Positions 56,530-64,000 of a DNA stretch of 64,000 bases are shown here, piece after piece; position 1 is the first letter of the stretch; each line of letters opens with the position of its first letter. Source of the stretch: Puccinia triticina (lineage: Eukaryota; Basidiomycota; Pucciniomycetes; Pucciniales; Pucciniaceae); contig NC_070560.1 in the NCBI RefSeq assembly GCF_026914185.1, forward strand, positions 8,733,501 through 8,797,500, given 5' to 3'. Both the position numbers and the translations under genes were made by a program. Under the pieces are notes generated by a model, which saw only the letters and a program-made list of their open reading frames with translations, did not search any database and was not told where the DNA came from.

Positions 56530-57873
56530 ATGCCCGCCTTCCTCCACCACAAGCCCCAACTGGCCTGGTCATGCCTCCTGCTTGCCCTCCTCCTCTCCCC
56601 AGTCGCCCCCCAGGACCCCTCCCCCGGCTCACACCCACTCGCACGGCATCTCAAGCGTCAGCTGCCCAACCAGACCGGAAGCACCCCGCTCGCCGGCCTG
56701 CTCGATCCAACCAGCGGCGCCAATCGCAGCGTAGACCCGGCCAAGTCCACCCCGCCAGCCGACCCAGCCGCCTCGCCTCCGCCCGCCCCAGCCGCCTCAG
56801 CAACCCCCAACAGTCCACCCAAGGATCCCGCAGCATCTCCCAACTCAGCCAAGGATCCTGCAACATCGCCCCCCAACTCACCACCCAAGGATCCTTCACT
56901 CAGCGACCCGCTGCTACCTGCACTGCTCGGATCCCCTTCCCCCGCCGCCGCCGCCCCATCGCCAAGCCCATCGCCTGTCCCGAACACCCCCAAAGGACCC
57001 CTGCCTCCCACCCCCTCCTCGTCCAATTCCACCTCACCATCATCCTCAACCGTCCCACCCCCCTCCCCGATCTCGCCATCCAGAGGGCAGCTGCCCACCC
57101 CCGATCCAACGAGCGCCTCTCAAGCCACACAGTCACCCAGCCCCAGCCCCGACTCCCAGAACAACCGGGCAGCGAAAACACCCCCGCATAAAGATGATTC
57201 CAGCAGTGGCTTTGGTGCGACTACTATCAAACTCATGGCCATCATTGCCGGAATCGTTGCCGGACTGTTCCTGCTCTGGACGGTAATCAGGAAGTGGAAG
57301 TTCAGCCCCAGCAAGCGATTTGCCAAGAAGCTAGACGAATACGACGAGGACGTCTTTGCCCCCCGCCCGCCATGTCAGTTCATCTTATCTCGTCTCATGT
57401 CATGTCCTTTTTTATCTTACCGAATCGATCCTGATCTCCGGTTTTTCCCATTCGGATCATGTAGCATTCCGCGAGAAAAGAACAAACGATTACCAGGCTT
57501 ACTCAATCCCTGCACCACCCAATACCGCCGGGCCCGCCTTCGGATCACAGTACCCTTCATACCTGCCCGAGCGCAGTGCGTCGCCCCATAGCGCATTCAG
57601 TCCACAACAAAAGGTAGCCTATCCACACGACCCACACGTTCGTCCTCTTTTTGCCCTTTTTAACCCTGCACAATCCACACAGGATCACTGATCCTTATCC
57701 GGTTCTCATGCTAACAGGCCGCCCAAGCTTACGAGGCCCATCGACTCTCACATGCCTCCATCACCCAGCCCCCAGCCATGTTCGAGCCCAACCCGTACAG
57801 GCTGTCGCTTGGCCTCGGCAACATTCCCCACGCATATCCGCCTTCGGATCAGCATAAGCCGACAGCCCTTTAA
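56530..57873 (+). CDS. Single-pass membrane protein with Pro/Ser/Ala-rich ectodomain
   Basis: Three exons (56530-57373, 57465-57613, 57718-57873) close in phase to 382 residues. ATG 56530 sits in a good context (ACCACCATGCC). The N-terminus has a signal-peptide-like core (SCLLLALLLSPVAPQ). Residues about 60-225 are low-complexity Pro/Ser/Ala with repeated KDP blocks (PPKDPAASP, AKDPATSPP) and a few N-x-S/T sites, mucin-like. A transmembrane helix follows (about 233-255, LMAIIAGIVAGLFLLW). The cytoplasmic side is basic then acidic (RKWKFSPSKRFAKKLDEY), ending in a Tyr/Pro-rich tail (NDYQAYSIPAPPN, QYPSYLPERS). The architecture resembles fungal cell-wall sensors or surface mucins, but no named family is recognised. 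GC content is high compared with neighbours, and antisense open frames across exon 1 are a by-product of that. Confidence 0.75.
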
Positions 57874-59977
57874 AACTTGATTATAATCGTCACTTGAAAA
57901 AAAGGTACTTTTTTTTTAAAAAAAAATAAAAAAAAATAAGAAGAAAACCCCACCCACTTGTCCGTCGATATTTACTTGCACGTTTGACACGGCCGTCTCG
58001 CATTTTCTCTCTCTTTTCCATACAAGTCCTTGGTACTCTTTTTCTTTCTGGCCCGGCCCGGCCTGTCCTGTCCGCCTCGCCCTACCTACACTCTTTGAGC
58101 GAGTCAATCTGTCCCATTCATGCCGCCTTCCCTCTTTTTATTTCTGTACATCTGTTGAGTTCTCCTAACGTGAGCAGATCGCTCCCGACAATATTCTCGT
58201 TTGTTTGTTTGTGCGCGTGTTTGTGTTTTCTCATGTCGAGCCCTGGATCTTACTGGCCTGATAGCTGATGTTCGTGACCGTAAAAAATGTCCTTTTGTTT
58301 CGGCGCAGTGTCCAAACAGGGAGTAGCTACTTTTGACCAACTAAACATCAGCCCTTCTTGATTTTAAGGAGATGCATGCACACACTGCATTCTTAACTTT
58401 GTATTACATACTACAGTTTGTTGCTACACAGTCCTTCCAGTCCTGAACCATCAACACACCAAGTCTTTTTTCTTTCTCTCTCGCTTCTTCTTTGTTTCTG
58501 GCGGTTTCTTCTAGGGCCCGTTAAAAACTCGAGGCTTGCAACTTGTTGTGATCATCCAATTTTTCTCGTCTCATTTAAACTAAATTAATATCTTTTTTCC
58601 TGTTGCAACTTGCATTATTTTTGCAGATCAGAATGAGTTTTGAGGATTTCTTTGTGAGCAAGGGAGGTACCAAAACTGTTGACTGAAGGTATGTGGAAGG
58701 GAAAATGATTTAAAGATGGCTCATTTGGCCAATTAAGTCCTCTGGGGCAAACACAGGTGCATATATCTTTCAGTGATCCTGGAACCAGTAAGAGAAAGAT
58801 TTCAAAAGCTCGTCTGATAAATCCATGGTGATCAACAGTTAAATCTGAAATGCCCATGCCCATGGGCAACCTGAGTCCCATGTGTTGCGATCAGGTTTTA
58901 TTTTGATTGTGTTCTACTTGTAGATATCCACAAATCTACCCCCTTTCCCTTGAGCAGCTTAGTTCTTTTTGCCTCCAGCCTCACCATTTTTCAGACAGGT
59001 GAAGGTCAAGTTCTTAGAATTATGCAATGTGTATTGAAATATGCAAGGTACATGGTACCAAATGATCATGAACAGCTGACGGCACTTCTAAATTTATTAT
59101 TCATAGGTGGAACATCTCTTGGTGAAAATGGTAGCGGAAACATCCCCTAGGATTGTTTGAATATCACCTTGCAAGGAGGAAAATCACCAGTTACCCAGGT
59201 TTTCCCAGCTTTGGTACTGTTTGATGCTTGAAGAATAGACATTTTATTTCACACCTTTCCTCCCAATTTATTATGAGAATAGGCATGGCAGAAATACACC
59301 CCAAGGATTTATATATCAGCTGGCTGAGATTTTGCAGTTGCTATATTTCACAAGCTTTTTCATGATTTTATTTTACATGTGTTTTGAATCAAAAAAAATC
59401 AGCTCTGCAAAGTAATCTTTGTCACTTTGTAAAGGATATTTTTGGGAATAAGGGCAGTCACAGTCATGGCAACAAAATTTGTACCTACATTGAAGTTCAC
59501 ATCCAGAATTGTGATCAAGATGAATCAAACAAAACATGTTAACAGAGAGATTTTTATCTGTTGAAATTGAGTTCAAGATCATTGTGCAACAAATTCACCT
59601 ACAGTTACCCTTGTACAGGGAAGAAACTTGAAGAAAGAGTTACAACTGACATTGAACTTACATCAGACCAAGTGACTGATAAAATTACAGTCTGTCACTC
59701 TCTAGAGAGTGCCACACATTCCCCCCTGGTGTTATATAGTATTGAGATTTTCTTGTTTCTTCCTTCATTTATTATATTCAAAATTTAAGGTGTTCAAAGT
59801 TGAAATCATAAAATTTTCATTTATGGTGTTCAAAATTGATTTTCAAACTACTTTCTACATAAAATCATAAGAGCTACATGTCCAAAGTTTTGATGGGGTG
59901 AAAGTTGAGGGCTCTCTTCAATTCAAACACCTCTGAAAACTTTGATAAATCTTATGATTTTATGTAAAATGATATTA
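57874..59977. other. Non-coding region downstream of the membrane-protein gene
   Basis: Poly-A and poly-T rich sequence near 57900-57940 fits the 3' end of the upstream gene. I see no gene in the remaining 2 kb. From about 59787 AT-rich sequence with GGTGTTCAAAGTTGA begins. Its complement TCAACTTTGAACACC lies at about 61123-61137, so an outer inverted-repeat element of about 1.35 kb may enclose the two MITEs below. Confidence 0.4.
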
Positions 59978-60176
59978 GGGGGGTTCACAATTGAAATTTA
60001 CAAAACTTTGGGACACATTTTAAGGTGTTTATGAACATTTTTTTAAAAAATTGATAAATTGCACTGATTGATCTGCATCACCTGCTGCTGTGCATTTTCC
60101 CAAAATTTTGAAATTTTCTTCATAAAGGCCTTAAATTTGGCTCCAAAGTTCAGTAAAATTCAATTGTGAACCCCCC
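59978..60176. mobile_element. MITE with GGGGGGTTCACAATTGAA termini and TA duplication
   Basis: The left end GGGGGGTTCACAATTGAA is mirrored exactly at 60159-60176. TA lies on each side (59976-59977, 60177-60178). Length is 199 bp, with no coding capacity. The TA duplication suggests a Tc1/mariner-like source. Confidence 0.75.
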
Positions 60177-60314
60177 TATTCAAAAATCAATTTAGAACAC
60201 CCTAATTACATAAAATCATAAAATCATAAAACTTTCAAATGATGATTTTATATGGACCATTTTAGAAAGGTTGCTCTAATTTGAGTGTTTCGGTGTAAAT
60301 ATTTTTTCAGCTTA

Positions 60315-61087
60315 GGCCCTGTTTGGCAGCAGTGATGTTATGTAATAACCACTGCTTTTCTATAACCGGGCCTCACCAAGGCCCATATCGTATTGCTCGC
60401 ATGATGCATCTTTGGCAGATTTGAGGAGTTATGAGGGTCATCACGAGTTTCCTCATCACTCCTCATCATCCCCGCCATTTCTGATATAGTACCCCTGGGG
60501 GTGTATTTGGGGTGATATCGGCACCCTTACACAACACACCCCCAACTCCACCTCTGTTACTCACCTCAATGGCCGGTACAGACTTTGTACTGGTCACCAA
60601 GCAGAGTACACACTCCAATCAATGGAAACAGTCATTGAGATTGATGACCGATCCAACACAATTGGCCATTGATGACCATCGGTCATCGAAGGGACTATGT
60701 ATTCTCCTTGATGACCATTGGTCATTGAAGGGACTGTGTACATATTCTCCTCAATGACCATTGGTCATCCAAGGGACCATGTTTTCCCATTGATGACCAA
60801 TGGTCATCAATGGGACTATGTGTTCCCCAAAAGGGACTCTGTATTCCCTTTGATGACCGTGTACCGGCCATCGTTGAGAGGAGTTAAACACTTGATTGGC
60901 CTTGCCGGTATGTACGCTCAATGGCCAGTATTTACCGACCATGGAGCTTGTTATGTAGGCAAGCTGTATGACGCGGGTGGCAGCCAAACACTCGTGTTAT
61001 GTTGAAAGATATGAAATTCAAGAGTGATGTGCATCACATTAGGTAAGTGCACAACATCACATAACATGATTGCTGCCAAACGGGGCC
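60315..61087. mobile_element. Harbinger-like MITE carrying GATGACC palindrome repeats
   Basis: The ends are GGCCCTGTTTGGCAGCA at the left and the near-complement TGCTGCCAAACGGGGCC at the right. The 3-bp duplication TTA is on both sides (60312-60314, 61088-61090). Inside, from about 60560 to 60930, are units of GATGACC-A-TGGTCATC type like those at 700-1422. So the palindrome family here is cargo of, or has invaded, a MITE. No transposase. Confidence 0.75.
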
Positions 61088-61090
61088 TTA

Positions 61091-61544
61091 GAATTTTATG
61101 ATTTTATGGTGTTATGATTTTATGCAAGTCAACTTTGAACACCCTAATTGCATAAGATTTTTTTACATAAAATCATAAACTGCAATTTTGGCTGGGAGAT
61201 TTCACTTTAAGTTTTATGCACGCTGTCATCTCCCAGCCAAAATTGGCTTTATGATTTTATGTGAACAGTGGCATATGCAATTTCAAATACCATAATTTGG
61301 ATATAGTATTTTCCAAAAAGAAGAAAAAAAACTCATATAATTGGATATTAGACATGGCCTTGCGGTACCCGTTTGGCGGTACCCGGCACCAGCTGGCGGG
61401 TACCGCTTGGCTCTTGATGGTACCCGCCAGCTGGTGCTGGGTGCGGTACCTGATGCCTGCTTTTGGGCAAAATTTGACCCGGTACCCGGATACCGCTCCG
61501 AGTACCGCTCAGAAACCCTCCTATAGGAGTCTCACAAGACAATC
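61091..61544. other. Non-coding stretch with a 19-bp-stem hairpin
   Basis: A perfect inverted repeat GCACCAGCTGGCGGGTACC at 61386-61404 pairs with 61419-61437 around a 14-bp loop. It sits in sequence full of CGGTACCC motifs. Another hairpin with arms GCAATTTTGGCTGGGAGA / TCTCCCAGCCAAAATTGGC lies at about 61180-61250. No gene. Confidence 0.6.
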
Positions 61545-62040
61545 ACTCCTCTCGATGACCGCGTCCGTTCCGGTCATCAAGAGGAGTAGACACACCTCTT
61601 GATGACCGGAACGGAGCCGGTCATTGAGAGGAGTAGACACGCCTCTTGATGACCGGAATGGACGCGGTCATCCAGAGGAGTTGACACACAAGGCAATTAA
61701 GCACTCCTCTCGATGACCGAAACGGTCCCGGTCATTGAAAGGAGTAAGCACACCTATCGATGACCGGAATGGTCCTGGTCATTGAGAGGAGTAAACACAC
61801 CTCTTGGCCTCTTGGTGACTGGAGCAGAGCCAGTCATCAAGGGGATTAAGTAATCCTCTTGACTCCGGTCATTGAGGAAGTGTTTACTCCTCTCGATGAC
61901 CGGCATCGTTCTGGTCATCGAGAGGAGTGCTTGCCTCTCGGTGATCGGAGCAGACCCGGACATCGAGGGGATTAAGTAATCATTTTCATGACCGGGTCTG
62001 CTCCGGTCACCGAGAGGAGAAACACTCCCTCAATGACCGG
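61545..62040. repeat. Second array of GATGACCGG...CCGGTCATC hairpin units
   Basis: Roughly ten units of 45-55 bp share arms CGATGACCGG and CCGGTCATCGAG. Centres vary (CGTCCGTT, AACGGAGC, AATGGTCC) and linkers are AGGAGTAAACAC-like. It is the same family as 700-1422, but centres and linkers differ, so the arrays expanded separately. Confidence 0.8.
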
Positions 62041-62439
62041 AGAAAACTGTTCAATGTAAAAGACAAACAAATACAAGAGGCCTTTGCTCCACATCTCTGG
62101 ATTTACCGGCTCCAAGGACCAACAAGACTTTCAGCCTGACCAAGGAAACCAAAATATTCTGCAACTGGGAGCTCAAATCCTTGCTAGCAGTGTTCAAATC
62201 CCATGTTATTCCCCTGCCCGCTGTTGGGGGTGACAAAGGTGACACAAGATCTATGAGAGATGATGAGATGTCATGGACATGGTCCAGCACATTGAGTCAA
62301 TGTGTAATAATCAATATTCAGTGAGGAAATCACAGTGAGGGAAACAACTAGACTATATACATGCACAATATAGGCTGAGTTGTGGGTGTATAGATTAGAA
62401 GCATAATACCTAGTGAAATGCTTATACACTATCTCAACA
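62041..62439. other. No gene; possible short LTR relic at its end
   Basis: Nothing coding is recognised. The last part ends TATCTCAACA directly against the Mutator-type transposase relic, and on the minus strand is preceded by AGCGGG. That resembles the LTR-end and purine-tract arrangement of the copia-type elements at 33348 and 40992. No partner LTR or TSD was found, so this is only a suggestion. Confidence 0.3.
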
Positions 62440-62976
62440 CCCGCTGTTTTCATCACTGATTGAGAACAAGCTCTGATAAACTCTCTCAGAACCACTTTAA
62501 ACAACACCAATTCTATGCTCTGTTCTTGGCATATGCAGAAAACCTTCCTTGCCAAAGACTTGAAAACAATCAAGAATCAAGTGCAAGAGAAACATATGGT
62601 TGAATTTGGTAAAATTAAAACTCAGACAGATTTCAGATCTTCTTTTGCCCAATTTTTGTTAAAATACGGTCCTGATTTTCAAAAATACATCACAGAAACT
62701 TGGCTCCTGGTTGCTGAAAATTACTCAAACACTTGGACTTGAAAGTTGCCTCACTTTGAAAATCACACACCATCTTAAATGGAATCCACACATGCTTTCA
62801 TCAAGTCTCATCTTCTTGGCCCCCAGCACAGCTTCAACTCTGTCATCACACTTATCAGGAACGCACTCAAATCTTGGTACCATGAAATTGCGGCCAAATT
62901 CCATCAGCAAAAGATCACAACTCTGCAATACCTTCCCAAGATTTTCCACGACTGCCGCGGTGTCATCACAAATTAA
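62440..62976 (+). pseudogene. Mutator-like (MULE) transposase fragment
   Basis: A single reading phase, broken by stops, gives the conserved C-terminal part of a MULE transposase. It reads PAVFITD then TGA then EQALINSL; MLCSWHMQKTFLAKDLK (the C-x2-H region after the catalytic core); YITETWL; then TGA and TAA stops around LPHFENHTPS; and MESTHAFIKSHLLGPQHSF to about 62976. Three in-frame stops kill it. The N-terminal catalytic part is missing. It could be the remains of an autonomous relative of the 9-bp-TSD elements at 15581 and 43772, but no shared termini were seen around it. Confidence 0.75.
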
Positions 62977-63335
62977 GCGCTCCGCAAAGCCTTCAACAAT
63001 CTTGCGGAGGCAAGCCAAGCTCATCTTACCCATTGCGTAGGAGTCCCACAACATGTTTCAGACACAAGGGTCAGGTGCACACCACTCATCTTCAGACTGT
63101 ATTTCAAGTTCTGTCTGGGCTTGGACAAGGTCTCCCATGTAATTTCATCCTGATCCTGATTCTTCCTGATTTCCGTTGAGTTTGAAAGCCTATTCCCTGA
63201 TTCCTTTCCACATCTCCAATCTCCAATCCCACAACCGTTGTAGTTTGAACCTTGTGCATCCCTCCTCCACCTCTTCAATACTGTTTGTTGGACCCCAGTT
63301 CCTTGATTCTCATGCCAAGGGTGTCCACTCCCTCT
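62977..63335. other. Non-coding stretch
   Basis: No feature is recognised. Reading frames on both strands are short and unlike known domains. Confidence 0.4.
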
Positions 63336-64000
63336 GTTCAGCCAAAGCTGAGCAGTGAGAATTGGCTGAGCCTGGGGCAAAGCTGAGTGTTAGCTGGTCC
63401 AAGCCTGATAGAATTAAGCCAAGCATCAGCTAGAGCAAGAATATTCCAAATCTGAGCATCAGCTGAGCCAACAGTGTTCCAAAGCTGAGCATCAGCTGAG
63501 CCAACAACATTCCAAAGCTGAGCATCACCTTGGCCAAGGCTGGTCCAGAGATGAGCATTGGCTGGGACAAGACTGGTACGGAGCTTAAAATCAGCTGGTC
63601 CAAGACTCTTCCAAAGATGAGCATCAGCACTGATCCAAGGCTAGTCCAAATCTGAGGATCAGCTGGTACAGGAGTGGTCTGAAGCTGAGAATCAGCTGTG
63701 CCAAATTGTTCCAAAGCTGAACATAAGCTGAACAAATGCTAGTTCAAAGCTGAGCATTAATCTTGGGAAAAAATAGTCCAAATCTGAGTCTAAGATGAGC
63801 CAAGACTGGTCTAAAGCTGAGATTAAGCTGAGCCAGGACTGGCTAAAAGCTGACCATGAGCTGGGCACCAAAGCTGAGCATGGGCTGGGCACCAATGGCA
63901 AAGCTGTGCATCAGCTGGGAGCCAAAGCTGAGCATCAGCTGACTAGAAATGAGGATAATTTGGGCCCCACCAAAACTGAGGAGCTCCTGTGGAATTTCTG
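63336..64000. repeat. Tandem array of GCTGAGCATCAGCTG units running off the window
   Basis: About 25 degenerate units of 24-30 bp based on AAAGCTGAGCATCAGCTGG-GCCA continue to the right edge in one orientation. It is the same unit (complement) as the foldback at 48757-49786, so this is probably one half of another copy whose other half lies outside. Minus-strand frames across it translate the repeat and are not genes. Confidence 0.85.

Noticed and set aside
56319..57181. Several antisense ORFs opposite the membrane-protein exon
   Set aside because: They are Gly/Arg/Ser-rich complements of a Pro/Ala/Ser-rich coding exon; the + strand model closes in phase over three exons.
62301..62439. A solo LTR of the copia-type group
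   Set aside because: The TCAACA-like end and adjacent purines (minus strand) are suggestive, but no matching start, partner copy or TSD was found.
63430..63901. Two minus-strand ORFs (101 and 69 codons)
   Set aside because: They translate the GCTGAGCATCAGCTG repeat array and have no independent support.

Overview
This window looks like nuclear DNA from a rust fungus (Pucciniales, probably Puccinia-like). Its genes are intron-dense with short GT-AG introns. They sit between thick blocks of LTR retrotransposons, foldback elements, MITEs and decayed gene copies. The genus is inferred from overall style and has not been tested by any search.

Four host genes look intact, all on the + strand. SMC6 (1823-6560, about 19 exons) encodes the Smc6 ATPase of the Smc5/6 complex. 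A bZIP factor with a fungal AP-1-type basic region lies at 10153-12779 (5 exons) behind a long leader. A secreted lysophospholipase/phospholipase B lies at 45133-47688 (9 exons) with its catalytic Arg, Ser and Asp motifs present. A single-pass membrane protein with a Pro/Ser/Ala-rich ectodomain lies at 56530-57873 (3 exons). SMC6 has one exon junction whose reading phase does not close with canonical splice sites.

From 13.5 to 19.9 kb there is a nest of non-autonomous DNA elements. Two Harbinger-like elements lie one inside the other (3-bp TSDs), with a GCTACG-rich MITE (7-bp TSD) inside the outer one. Next comes a 3.2-kb Mutator-like element with a perfect 9-bp TSD, which itself holds a 1.4-kb palindrome and a TA-flanked MITE. 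A complete 11-kb Ty3/Gypsy element with near-identical 851-bp LTRs occupies 21252-32240 and carries one uninterrupted gag-pol frame. Between 33 and 42 kb are three compact LTR elements, each with a perfect 5-bp TSD and none with pol: a gag-only element (33348-35020, minus), an element with a proline-rich ORF (37195-40156), and a 637-bp TRIM (40992-41628, minus) whose LTRs contain a tRNA-like sequence.

From 48.7 to 54.9 kb is a gene graveyard. A 1-kb foldback of 28-bp palindromic repeats abuts a dead 2OG-Fe(II) oxygenase gene. That joins tail to tail with a dead D-arabinono-1,4-lactone oxidase (ALO1) gene split by a 2.8-kb hAT element with a perfect 8-bp TSD. From 58 to 64 kb are more MITEs, a Mutator-type transposase relic and repeat arrays. 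The window starts, and nearly ends, in arrays of short perfect palindromes built on GATGACCGGTCATC.

Coordinates of splice sites, TSDs and TIRs were read by eye. No alignment, folding or database search was run.
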